Assembly (NCBI GenBank): GCA_947456025.1 | Contig: CANGQQ010000005.1 | Location: 1-38,760 of the forward strand | Direction of reading: 5' to 3' | DNA length: 38,760 nucleotides | Origin: Chitinophagaceae bacterium | GTDB lineage: Bacteria > Bacteroidota > Bacteroidia > Chitinophagales > Chitinophagaceae | Part shown: positions 17,020 to 24,534 of the stretch, piece after piece | Numbering within the stretch: position 1 is the stretch's first letter | Layout: each line of letters starts with the position of its first letter | Program-made: the position numbers and the translations under genes | The notes under the pieces: generated by a model | What the model saw: only the letters and a program-made list of their open reading frames with translations | What the model was told of the DNA's origin: nothing | The model's database searches: none

Positions 17020-17036
17020 TCTCCGCAGTGCGGAGA
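17020..17036 (-). promoter_or_regulatory. Stable hairpin in the rpsI-rpsB spacer
   Basis: TCTCCGC and GCGGAGA pair perfectly over 7 bases around a 3-base loop. No T-run follows on the transcribed strand, which makes termination unlikely. It stands 57 bases upstream of the rpsB start and could be an mRNA processing site or part of an S2-responsive leader. Confidence 0.45.
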
Positions 17037-17053
17037 AGACCGGGTGCATGTCA

Positions 17054-17443
17054 TTAACGTTTCGAGAACTGGTAGCTGCGACGAGCTTTTTTCTTACCAA
17101 ATTTCTTACGTTCAACACCACGCGGATCACGCTTCAATAAGCCGGCTGCTTTTAATACAGGACGGTATTCAGGATTCACTTCCAGCAAAGCACGGGCGAT
17201 TCCAAGTTTTACCGCTTCGGCCTGGCCTTTAATACCACCACCGTTTGCATTGATTTTTACATCGTATTTATCCAATGATTCGATCGTTTTCAAAGGAGCT
17301 TCCACTTGATTTTGTAAATAAACCAGACTGAAATACTCTTTGTAGTTCTTGTCGTTTACAGTAATGGTACCGTTACCCTTGCTGATAAAAACACGGGTAA
17401 TGGCTTCTTTACGACGACCCACTGCGTTTTTTTGCTTTTCCAT
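17054..17443 (-). CDS. rpsI: Small ribosomal subunit protein uS9
   Basis: A 129-residue S9 protein of the 30S subunit, whose C-terminal tail reaches the P-site tRNA. The sequence shows AVGRRKEAITRVFI near the start, GGGIKGQAEAVKLGIARAL in the middle, and the invariant ending KKARRSYQFSKR. Length is normal. It follows rplM by 43 bases in the usual rplM-rpsI pairing. No Shine-Dalgarno is present; the upstream region carries AAATTTTCAAATT instead, as does rpsB. Confidence 0.98.
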   Translation of the reverse strand: MEKQKNAVGRRKEAITRVFISKGNGTITVNDKNYKEYFSLVYLQNQVEAPLKTIESLDKYDVKINANGGGIKGQAEAVKLGIARALLEVNPEYRPVLKAAGLLKRDPRGVERKKFGKKKARRSYQFSKR

Positions 17444-17486
17444 TTATGAGGAATTTGAAAATTTAAAAGTTAATGTTTTGAGCCAA

Positions 17487-17930
17487 TCAGAATTTCAATT
17501 CTTTTGGTTGTTGCGCACTGTGACTGTGCTTGTCACCTGCATAGACGAACAATTTTTTGTACATCTTGCGACCCAGACGGTTTTTAGGTAACATCCCCTT
17601 TACCGCACGTTCGATAACCACTTCGGGACGACGACGCAACAAATCTTTTGCGATTTCAATACGTTGTCCGCCGGGGTATCCGCTAAAGTCATGATATTCT
17701 TTGTAGTTCACTTTGTTTCCGGTGAAAACGACTTTATCGGCGTTAATGACAATTACATAATCTCCACAATCTACGTGAGGAGTGTAATAAGCTTTGTTTT
17801 TGCCGCGCAAAATAGCAGCAATCTTTGAAGACATGCGGCCCACGGTTTGATTGGTGCCGTCAACAACGTACCAGTTACGCTGTACGGTAGCCTCGTTCGC
17901 ATGTTTGGTAGTGAAATGCAGTTTACTCAT
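17487..17930 (-). CDS. rplM: Large ribosomal subunit protein uL13
   Basis: A 147-residue L13 protein, an early-assembly 50S component. Hallmarks are NWYVVDGTNQTVGRMSSKIA near the start, KNKAYYTPHVDCGDYVIVINA, and the HDFSGYPGG-to-MLPKNRLGR region. It is first in the operon rplM-rpsI-rpsB-tsf on the minus strand. A complete promoter (TTTG, 21 bases, TACCTTTG) lies upstream and gives a leader of about 60 bases containing a hairpin right before the start codon. In some bacteria L13 represses its own message through a leader structure; the hairpin here would fit, but that is inference. Confidence 0.98.
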   Translation of the reverse strand: MSKLHFTTKHANEATVQRNWYVVDGTNQTVGRMSSKIAAILRGKNKAYYTPHVDCGDYVIVINADKVVFTGNKVNYKEYHDFSGYPGGQRIEIAKDLLRRRPEVVIERAVKGMLPKNRLGRKMYKKLFVYAGDKHSHSAQQPKELKF

Positions 17931-17944
17931 TGTTTTTGTTTTTT

Positions 17945-17962
17945 ACCACGCCATCCCGTGGT
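17945..17962 (-). promoter_or_regulatory. Leader hairpin upstream of rplM
   Basis: ACCACG and CGTGGT form a perfect 6-base-pair stem with loop GGATGG (minus-strand sense), 14 bases before the rplM ATG and inside the predicted leader. The position suits an autoregulatory site of the ribosomal operon. Confidence 0.45.
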
Positions 17963-17997
17963 GATGTTGAAAAATGACCGTTTATAGAAACGGGACG

Positions 17998-18030
17998 CAA
18001 AGGTAGGTTCATCCAAGGCAGATAACCAAA
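17998..18030 (-). promoter_or_regulatory. Promoter of the rplM-rpsI-rpsB-tsf operon
   Basis: On the minus strand, TTTG (18027-18030) is followed after 21 bases by TACCTTTG (17998-18005) and then C. Both elements match the Bacteroidota housekeeping sigma consensus at proper spacing. The start of transcription would be near 17991. Confidence 0.78.
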
Positions 18031-18065
18031 GAAAAAGAGGAGTATTTTGAAAGGCGCTTTTGCAA

Positions 18066-18084
18066 TTGATTGATTTTCAATCAA
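18066..18084. repeat. Inverted repeat between the PorG-like gene and rplM
   Basis: TTGATTGA and TCAATCAA pair perfectly over 8 bases around TTT. It lies 72 bases past the end of the PorG-like gene and upstream of the rplM promoter. With no U-rich tail on the minus strand, a terminator role is possible but weak. Confidence 0.4.
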
Positions 18085-18155
18085 ATTTTTGCACCATTTT
18101 TTTTGTGGTCAGTCCGGAAACTATAAATTGACTCCCCTAAAACGTAAGAAATGAT

Positions 18156-18992
18156 TTACCAGGTGGCCGAAGGGCATTTGTAACGGGTGAGATTAAAGGT
18201 GATTCCCATAACCGCGAGAACGTATTGATCTTTTTTTCCGCTGAATCCGCGTTGCATTCCGGCTACACCAATGGGAGTGCCGGTTTCATAACTTCGGTCT
18301 TGCAGGTAGGCTGCCGGCGAACCGGGAGCAAAAGCAGCAGGACCGGCATAGGTTGTGGAAACATCATCCACATAATCGGTAGTTGTAAACCGATGGGTTA
18401 CTTCGAAATTAAGATTGACCCTTCCGGAAAGCGAGAATTTAACGCCCAATCCAACCGGAACCGCCAAGGCAGTTGTTCCATACAATTTCCGGTTCGGATA
18501 AACAGCGGAACCCTGACCTTCGGTTCCAATGGTACGGAGAAAATACTTTTCACCTTCGAAATAGGCATATGGATCGTAACTGAACAAACCCAGTCCAAAT
18601 GTGAGATAAGGAGTCAATCGCTCGCCGGGCACACCCGGATTGTAACGAAAGAAATTAAAATCGCCCTGTACGATAAACTCCCAGATATTGGTTCCAAAAC
18701 TCAAATTGCGACGACGCTGATACGCATTGTTTCCTGAAATCCGGTCGTTGTATTCCAAGTGGGCATAATTTCCACCTACACGAAGTGCTACATAATTATT
18801 GAATTGCTTCCTGAAAAAAATACCGGCAGTAACCCCCGGGCGATTCAGCTTGGATTTGGTGTTCAGGTCCCCAAAATAATGGGCGCCCCCCAACTGAAAC
18901 CCAAATTCACCCAATTGATCGTAGCCGTCACTTTGTGCCCATCCAATAAGAGGCAAAAACAATCCGACAATTAACCAAGTTCTAATGCTCAT
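18156..18992 (-). CDS. PorG-like outer membrane beta-barrel protein (DUF6089 family)
   Basis: A 278-residue outer-membrane protein resembling the DUF6089/PorG family; PorG is a type IX secretion component in Porphyromonas. It has a signal peptide (MSIRTWLIVGLFLPLIGWAQ), then the family opening GEFGFQLGGAHYFGDLN, RRRNLSFGTNIWEF, and alternating hydrophobic strands ending in YVLAVMGITFNL. An in-frame GTG at 19004 would add four residues; the ATG at 18992 is preferred. It is downstream of nadK in an order common in the phylum, where an OM protein of this kind sits by nadK and a CBS protein. The link to T9SS is strengthened by a T9SS-sorted protease elsewhere in the window. Confidence 0.8.
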   Translation of the reverse strand: MSIRTWLIVGLFLPLIGWAQSDGYDQLGEFGFQLGGAHYFGDLNTKSKLNRPGVTAGIFFRKQFNNYVALRVGGNYAHLEYNDRISGNNAYQRRRNLSFGTNIWEFIVQGDFNFFRYNPGVPGERLTPYLTFGLGLFSYDPYAYFEGEKYFLRTIGTEGQGSAVYPNRKLYGTTALAVPVGLGVKFSLSGRVNLNFEVTHRFTTTDYVDDVSTTYAGPAAFAPGSPAAYLQDRSYETGTPIGVAGMQRGFSGKKDQYVLAVMGITFNLTRYKCPSATW

Positions 18993-19102
18993 CCTGTAGT
19001 TCACGGCTGCGAAGTAATATTATTTTTTCAAATAACGCAAAAAAGAGGATTTTAATCTGTAAGACAGATTTTTTCTTGTCTTTTTGGGTGATCGGGCACT
19101 TA

Positions 19103-19981
19103 TTAATTTCTGCGATCCAAACCCCAGGAAAGCTTATTGCGCAGTGTTTGGAGAAAATTATTCTCATTCAAACGAACCAAATTGACCCCAAAGGCTTCCT
19201 TTTTTACGGCTAGCTGAATGTCTTTTTTCACGATTTCCTTCCGTGCGTCCAATGTACACATAAATGAATCCGTTCTTCCTTCCACCTCAAAGGAAATGAT
19301 GTTGTTGTCCGGTACAACAATGGGACGAACGTTCAGGTTGTGTGGTGCAACCGGTGTGATCACAAAACTTCCGGAATCCGGAAAAACTACCGGTCCGTTA
19401 CAACTTAGCGAATAGCCGGTAGAACCGGTGGGAGTAGCAACAATCAAACCATCTGCCCAATAACTGTTCAAGAATTCACCATTCAGATATGTATGAATTT
19501 TGATCATGGATGAAGTATCCAGCTTATGGATGGCAAATTCGTTCAACCCGTAAGGCGTTTCTCCAAAGAGCGGGATGTTACTGTCGAGGTGGATCAATGT
19601 GCGCTCATCTTTAACATATGTATGCTTGACCAAAGACGCAACGACGGTTTCCAGCTCCTCTCTGCCGATACTGGCCAAAAACCCCAGTCGGCCGAAATTG
19701 ATGCCCAACAAGGGAATCTTTTTATTGCGGGTTAACGTAACAGTATCTAAAAGCGTTCCATCTCCTCCCAGACTGATCATGCATTCAAACGATTCATCCA
19801 GATCTGAAGAACTATGAAACAATTTGGGCACAACCGAAAATTGAATCAAGTCCCTGATTTGCTCATAAAATCCATAATACAAGGTGATCGAAATCTGATT
19901 GAGTTCCAGTTGTGAAAACAGCCGTTGGATATCATCTCGCTGGTCGTACTCAAACACCCTGCAGTAAATTGCTACTTTCAT
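19103..19981 (-). CDS. nadK: NAD kinase
   Basis: A 292-residue cytoplasmic enzyme phosphorylating NAD to NADP with ATP or polyphosphate. The family motifs are clear: GGDGT at 72-76, NEFAI near 147, and ADGLIVATPTGSTGYSLS at 177-193. Length is typical. The start ATG at 19981 follows a 100-base spacer after the Omp85 gene, and the PorG-like gene follows 110 bases downstream. The gene order CBS protein, nadK, OM beta-barrel is common in Bacteroidota, here with an Omp85-type gene inserted. Confidence 0.96.
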   Translation of the reverse strand: MKVAIYCRVFEYDQRDDIQRLFSQLELNQISITLYYGFYEQIRDLIQFSVVPKLFHSSSDLDESFECMISLGGDGTLLDTVTLTRNKKIPLLGINFGRLGFLASIGREELETVVASLVKHTYVKDERTLIHLDSNIPLFGETPYGLNEFAIHKLDTSSMIKIHTYLNGEFLNSYWADGLIVATPTGSTGYSLSCNGPVVFPDSGSFVITPVAPHNLNVRPIVVPDNNIISFEVEGRTDSFMCTLDARKEIVKKDIQLAVKKEAFGVNLVRLNENNFLQTLRNKLSWGLDRRN

Positions 19982-20081
19982 TTGTTCATTAATATGGTTG
20001 TAAAGATCACATCGAAAGCCTCAGGCCCTTCCTCACGAACATTGAAATGCCGTTTGGTTTTTGGAGTTGCTGTTGATGGCT

Positions 20082-21572
20082 TTAAAAGTCTTTTGACATG
20101 TGTAAAAATAAACCCTTTCCTCCCAATTGGTTGAAGGAATATTCAAATCTTGCAATAAAATCATAATACGAAAGCACATCTATGCCGGCTCCGTAACTGT
20201 ATAAAAGACGGTTGTTCAACACACTGTTGGAAGGGTGGGATGCATGAGCACCGCCCAGATCACCAAACACTTTTACCACGAATTTGAACGGAATCTTCCT
20301 GTATTTTTCATTCTTGATGATATAGGTTGGCAGCACCAGTTGAAACAGTTCGCGACGCAGCGTTGTCTTCAACATCCCGGCCGCCACTCCATCAATGATA
20401 TAATACTCCAATCCCCGGAGATACATATCGCCGTAACCCATCAGGGATAAATTGTACATAGGCTGACGGAAAGGCAATTTCAAAACAGCATGATGCAAGA
20501 CAGATAATGAAGTTTTTGGATTGAACCGGACATAATTACCCATTTTAACGTTCAGTTGCCAGAGGTTGAGAACCGAATTCCCCAAACCGCGCTTCAAAAA
20601 ACCGAGTGATAAGCCTATCCCTTCCAATGGATAAGCCAGGTTGTCGAGTTTTAAAAACTGATAACCGTAAGACAGTTCTCCAAATTTTACACGGGTAGCT
20701 CGGCCTGTAAAGAACGGAACAAATCCCTTTGATTGATTCGCATCGGCAATCTGATACAAGGTGTCCGGCACCGTTTCGTAGCTGTAACTTAAACGAACAG
20801 CATGACGATGGAACGCTCCTTTTCGTAAGCTGAAACCCGCTTCGGCCCTGAAAGAAGAACGTACAAAACCGGATTCAATTCGTACGGATGACGGATAGAA
20901 CACCTGCCTGTTCTCATCTGTAGCGAACGAAAGCTGCCGCGATTCGGCATAACGTACTCCAAATAAAAATCCTTTTTCGAGTTTTTGATCTGCAAAAGGT
21001 TGTTCATAGTAAAGGGACACTTGCTTGGCATAGCCATTGAAATAATTAAATGACAGTTTATCGCGTCGGCCCGAAACATTTTCCCAATTCAATTTAACAC
21101 CATACGTAGTTCGTCTAAAGTCATGCTTTTGCTCTACCCACCATTGATTGAAATTGCGGTCAATGAGTTTAAAATGAGGGAGTGGAAACAAATACCAACG
21201 TTCCCTCACGGTAAATACAATATCAAGTGACTGCTGTTCCCAACCCGAAATACCCGGAATAACCTCCAGAAACAACTGGGTATTAAACATATTCTGACGC
21301 GCCTGCTCCAGCAGAATAGCCAATTCATTTTTTTCCACCCGTGAGCCTTTCTTAAAAGGTATTTCACGATACAAAATGTACGCTTTGGTTATACGATTTC
21401 CTTTGACAGTGATGGTACGAATGGTAAAAGCGGCCGAATCGGGCAACTGCTCAATGATGCGTTGCAAGGCCTGCTTGGCAGAATCAATCGCAACTGAAGG
21501 CTGTGTTTTTGCTGATGACCTGATGATCAAAAGGAAAAGCAGTAGCAGCATTGTTTGAACAACAACTTTCAT
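20082..21572 (-). CDS. Omp85-superfamily outer membrane protein with one POTRA domain
   Basis: A 496-residue protein with a signal peptide (MKVVVQTMLLLLFLLII...), a single POTRA-like domain at about 48-115 (FTIRTITVKGNRITKAYILYRE is the typical opening, ending LFLEVIP), and a C-terminal beta-barrel of about 350 residues. The final residue is Phe (MSKDF), as in substrates of the outer-membrane insertion machinery. It is far too short for BamA, which has several POTRA domains, and resembles smaller Omp85 proteins of unknown cargo. It lies between the CBS-pair gene (30 bases upstream) and nadK. A role in exporting or inserting some surface molecule is likely but undefined. Confidence 0.78.
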   Translation of the reverse strand: MKVVVQTMLLLLFLLIIRSSAKTQPSVAIDSAKQALQRIIEQLPDSAAFTIRTITVKGNRITKAYILYREIPFKKGSRVEKNELAILLEQARQNMFNTQLFLEVIPGISGWEQQSLDIVFTVRERWYLFPLPHFKLIDRNFNQWWVEQKHDFRRTTYGVKLNWENVSGRRDKLSFNYFNGYAKQVSLYYEQPFADQKLEKGFLFGVRYAESRQLSFATDENRQVFYPSSVRIESGFVRSSFRAEAGFSLRKGAFHRHAVRLSYSYETVPDTLYQIADANQSKGFVPFFTGRATRVKFGELSYGYQFLKLDNLAYPLEGIGLSLGFLKRGLGNSVLNLWQLNVKMGNYVRFNPKTSLSVLHHAVLKLPFRQPMYNLSLMGYGDMYLRGLEYYIIDGVAAGMLKTTLRRELFQLVLPTYIIKNEKYRKIPFKFVVKVFGDLGGAHASHPSNSVLNNRLLYSYGAGIDVLSYYDFIARFEYSFNQLGGKGLFLHMSKDF

Positions 21573-21602
21573 TTGCAGGAGAGTGGTTAAACGAAAAAGA
21601 GA

Positions 21603-22262
21603 TCAGAATTTGAGATAATGCATCAAATGGTCGTAATTCAATTTCAGTTCGTCTTCAGACAGGTTTTCTCCAAAATATTGGACCACATGGTATTCATAAC
21701 GCTCCAGTGAAGCAAGAATGTCTTGAATGTCCGATTTATTGACCTTAATTGCTACCATAAGCTGTCCCGAAGACGTATCGGTCCAGGTATTCAAGTGAAT
21801 GATTTTCGCGTCATTGGACTCTACGATCCGACCAATTTCCGAAATGGAGAAATTGTAAGGAAGCATTTGCAAAATGATTACGCCTCCCGGTTCTGTTGCA
21901 GCATTATAATGTGAAGCCGCCTGCAGCAAATCCTCTGCTGTGATTACTCCTAAATATTCATTTCCCTCTTTAATGACAGGTAAAAGACTCAGTTTTCGCT
22001 GATGCATGATTTTCAAAGGATGCAGAAAAAATTCAAAGGGCGCCACCTGTGAACGGTCTTCTAGCGGCAAAAAAGTGGAAAGTTTTGTTTGCGTATCAGC
22101 ATCCTGTAAATCATCTTCATGCAACAAACCAATGTACTTGTCATCCTGAACAACAGGAAGCACGGTGGTATGTTGCTCCTGCATAAGTTCCAGTGCCGTT
22201 TGAACGGAATCATCGGGTTTTAAAACCGGGAAATGACTCGATAAAAGTTCAGCTGCAGTCAT
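21603..22262 (-). CDS. CBS-domain pair protein with C-terminal ACT-like region
   Basis: A 219-residue soluble protein. Two CBS motifs are visible, at about 1-60 (FPVLKPDDSVQTALELMQEQ, then TVLPVVQDDKYIGLLHEDDL) and about 65-122 (LSLLPVIKEGNEYLGVITAEDL). Such pairs bind adenine nucleotides. After them comes an ACT-like region (GGVIILQMLPYNFSISEIGRI, residues about 135-190). The start at 22262 is preferred over a GTG at 22322 because the latter would overlap the hydrolase gene by 41 bases. It follows the hydrolase by 19 bases and precedes the Omp85 gene by 30, suggesting one operon. It probably senses energy charge or a small ligand. Confidence 0.85.
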   Translation of the reverse strand: MTAAELLSSHFPVLKPDDSVQTALELMQEQHTTVLPVVQDDKYIGLLHEDDLQDADTQTKLSTFLPLEDRSQVAPFEFFLHPLKIMHQRKLSLLPVIKEGNEYLGVITAEDLLQAASHYNAATEPGGVIILQMLPYNFSISEIGRIVESNDAKIIHLNTWTDTSSGQLMVAIKVNKSDIQDILASLERYEYHVVQYFGENLSEDELKLNYDHLMHYLKF

Positions 22263-22281
22263 GATGAAATGTTTATTCAAT

Positions 22282-23055
22282 TCAGACACCCGAATCCACT
22301 TTTTGTTTAGCAAGGAATGCACTTAAAAGTTCGTTAAATTGTTGCGGTTGTTCCATCATCGGTGCATGTCCGCATTCATCAATAAAATGCAGTTCCGAGC
22401 CCGGAATCAATCGGTTGAATTCCCGTGCAACAAACGGAGGCGTAATGGTATCATTATTCCCCCAAATCAACAACGTGGGTTGTTGGATCCTGTTCAATTC
22501 CTCTCCCAGATTGTTGCGAATGGCACTTTTAGCTAAAGCAATGATTTTGATGACTTTCGCACGTTGGTTCACAATATCATAAACCTCATCAACCAACTCT
22601 TTGGTTGCCGTGGCCGGATTGTAAAATGTAAGTTCGGTCTTGCGTTTTATGTATTCGTAATCGCCGCGTTTGGGATATGTATCGCCCATTCCGTTTTCAA
22701 ACAAGCCTGAACTTCCGGTCAGGATGACCGATTTGATACGTTCCGGATGCTTCAAAACATGTACCAGTGCCACATGACCACCCAACGAATTACCCAGCAG
22801 ATGAACCCCTGTTAAATTCTTGGCTTCCAAAAACTTATTTACAAATTTTTGAAGTCCGCCTACCGAAGTGTGCAATAAATCAAGCTCAAAAAGCGGCAGC
22901 ATAGGCACTAAAACACGGTTTTGTTTCTTGAAATGTTCAATCAAGTCCATGAAATTGCTCAATGCTCCAAACAAACCATGCAACAATACCAATGGCTCGC
23001 CTGATCCTTCTTCTATATATCGGAATTTCCCTTCTTGTTTAATTTCGTACTTCAT
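22282..23055 (-). CDS. Alpha/beta hydrolase
   Basis: A 257-residue serine hydrolase of the alpha/beta fold, probably cytoplasmic. The oxyanion loop HGLFG (26-30) and a complete catalytic triad are visible: Ser90 in the GNSLGG elbow, Asp202 in GNNDTITP, and His230 in DECGHAPMMEQP. The substrate cannot be told; esters or C-C bonds are both possible. It heads the block hydrolase-CBS-Omp85-nadK-PorG on the minus strand, an arrangement often seen in this phylum. A weak -7-like TACTTTAG lies upstream at 23082-23089. Confidence 0.88.
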   Translation of the reverse strand: MKYEIKQEGKFRYIEEGSGEPLVLLHGLFGALSNFMDLIEHFKKQNRVLVPMLPLFELDLLHTSVGGLQKFVNKFLEAKNLTGVHLLGNSLGGHVALVHVLKHPERIKSVILTGSSGLFENGMGDTYPKRGDYEYIKRKTELTFYNPATATKELVDEVYDIVNQRAKVIKIIALAKSAIRNNLGEELNRIQQPTLLIWGNNDTITPPFVAREFNRLIPGSELHFIDECGHAPMMEQPQQFNELLSAFLAKQKVDSGV

Positions 23056-23155
23056 TAGTAATAATACACGATTGCTGTTTGCTAAAGTAATTGATTTGAA
23101 CGAAATACCGAACTCCGCAGGGAGAATACGACTACAGGAACCCTTTTAACCGCTC

Positions 23156-23671
23156 TCATTTGAAGTATTGCTGCAACTCGGCAAAGCTATTTTTAAACAC
23201 CGGAATCAGTAACCCCAGTGTATCGACAGCAAATGAACCAACCGGCAAAACCCACGAATACACCTTCGATTCCTGTATTTGATTTTCTGAAAACAAGTGC
23301 ATCCCTTTCGCAAAAAATAAGAGACTGCTAAACAGAAACAGGTACAGTAAGCTGAAAAAAAAGACGCCGCCCAATTTATTGACCCAACCCAGAAAGACCA
23401 ATTCTACACTTTTTTCGAGCAGATGCGCACCCAACTTAACCAGCAGATGAACCAATAAAAAAACGAGAATAAAGCCAATAGCAGGCAGCCATCTGGGATC
23501 AATTGATACCAGATTTCCTAAATAGGAGGCTGCAACCATACTGAACTTGAGGGCAACGGCAATGCCAATGAGAAAGGCTACCAATGAAAAAAAGCCTACA
23601 ATCAATCCTTTGCGGAAGCCTTTTATCAAGGCCATTAACATGGTGGCGCAAAAAAGGAGGTCTAACAACAT
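23156..23671 (-). CDS. CvpA family membrane protein
   Basis: A 171-residue inner-membrane protein with four hydrophobic segments (about 1-20, 24-48, 61-82, 98-120). The opening LDLLFCATMLMALIKGFRKGLI, with an Arg-Lys-Gly turn between two helices, is that of the CvpA family, whose founding member is linked to colicin V production and membrane stress. The exact function is unknown. It follows yqeY by 8 bases, so gldC, yqeY and cvpA probably form one transcript. Confidence 0.82.
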   Translation of the reverse strand: MLLDLLFCATMLMALIKGFRKGLIVGFFSLVAFLIGIAVALKFSMVAASYLGNLVSIDPRWLPAIGFILVFLLVHLLVKLGAHLLEKSVELVFLGWVNKLGGVFFFSLLYLFLFSSLLFFAKGMHLFSENQIQESKVYSWVLPVGSFAVDTLGLLIPVFKNSFAELQQYFK

Positions 23672-23679
23672 GTTTGTTC

Positions 23680-24126
23680 TTAATTAGCCAACAGCTCCTT
23701 TACGACTGCGCTGATTGTTTTTCCATCAGCCTTTCCGGCCAGTTGTTTGCTGGCAACACCCATCACTTTCCCCATATCGGAGGGAGATGCAGCGCCTGTT
23801 TCGGTAATAATTTGCTGAATAATTGCTTTTAGTTCGTCGGCCTCCAGTTGCTTGGGTAAAAAGGTTTCAATAACCTGAATTTCTTCTTCTTCTTTCTGAG
23901 CCAGGTCGGTACGGTTTTGCTGACGGTAAATTTCAAGCGAATCCTTCCGCTGTTTGACCAGCTTTTGCAACAACTTGATTTCATCATCGGTTGTTAAATC
24001 GCCAGAACCGGATGTTTTTGCAAGCAAAAGGGCGGCTTTTATGGCCCGGAGCCCGCGAAGCAATGCTTCATTTTTAGCCTTCATGGCCTCCTTCATTTGG
24101 GCCATTACCTGTAATTCAAGACTCAT
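23680..24126 (-). CDS. GatB/YqeY domain-containing protein
   Basis: A 148-residue protein of the YqeY family, which is related to the tail domain of GatB and is thought to touch tRNA or amidotransferase functions. The sequence matches along its full length: MKEAMKAKNEALLRGLRAIKAAL at the N-terminus, EVIETFLPKQL-like VIETFLPKQLEADE in the middle, and MGKVMGVASKQLAGKADG near the end. It is 6 bases after gldC and 8 before cvpA. The biochemical role is not established. Confidence 0.9.
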   Translation of the reverse strand: MSLELQVMAQMKEAMKAKNEALLRGLRAIKAALLLAKTSGSGDLTTDDEIKLLQKLVKQRKDSLEIYRQQNRTDLAQKEEEEIQVIETFLPKQLEADELKAIIQQIITETGAASPSDMGKVMGVASKQLAGKADGKTISAVVKELLAN

Positions 24127-24132
24127 ATGCTG

Positions 24133-24483
24133 TTATTGATTTTGTTTTAATTGCAATTCCTTAAACCGCTTCAGAAATGTTTTTGCGTACGCTTTCATTT
24201 CATCGGTGATTTCCGGGTGGTTGGTTGCACGCAAAAACGTGTCGGCCATGGTCATCAAAACCTGATAATAAAAATCGGCCATTTCATCGACCATCATTTC
24301 TTTGGTCCAAAGATCGATCCGCAAGGCGCTTTTATCAGATCCGTCCCAAAATGCCAGCAACATCGCTTTCGCTTTTTGCTGCATATCAGCGGTACTATCG
24401 GTTGCAGACCAGGTTATTTGTTCCGGCACACGATCGGTGTCGAGTAAAACATCAATGGATATATTGCTTTTATGTGTCATCAT
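24133..24483 (-). CDS. gldC: Gliding motility protein GldC
   Basis: A 116-residue protein strongly resembling GldC of gliding Bacteroidota: ISIDVLLDTDRVPEQITWSA, then LRIDLWTKEMMVDEMADFYY and MADTFLRATNHPE are the conserved parts. GldC is soluble, lacks a signal peptide, and is needed for full gliding in Flavobacterium, though its exact role is unknown; it also occurs in non-gliding members. Two consecutive ATGs (24483, 24480) are possible starts. A good promoter lies upstream, inside the 3' end of the glycosyltransferase gene. It heads the set gldC-yqeY-cvpA. Confidence 0.88.
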   Translation of the reverse strand: MMTHKSNISIDVLLDTDRVPEQITWSATDSTADMQQKAKAMLLAFWDGSDKSALRIDLWTKEMMVDEMADFYYQVLMTMADTFLRATNHPEITDEMKAYAKTFLKRFKELQLKQNQ

Positions 24484-24499
24484 TTAATTAATTAAAAAA

Positions 24500-24534
24500 C
24501 AAAAATACATCATCCCTGTTGAGTTGTTTGCAAA
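24500..24534 (-). promoter_or_regulatory. Promoter for gldC-yqeY-cvpA
   Basis: On the minus strand, TTTG (24531-24534) is followed after 23 bases by TATTTTTG (24500-24507), both matching the Bacteroidota consensus. The -33 part overlaps the end of the glycosyltransferase gene. Transcription would start near 24493. Confidence 0.68.
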
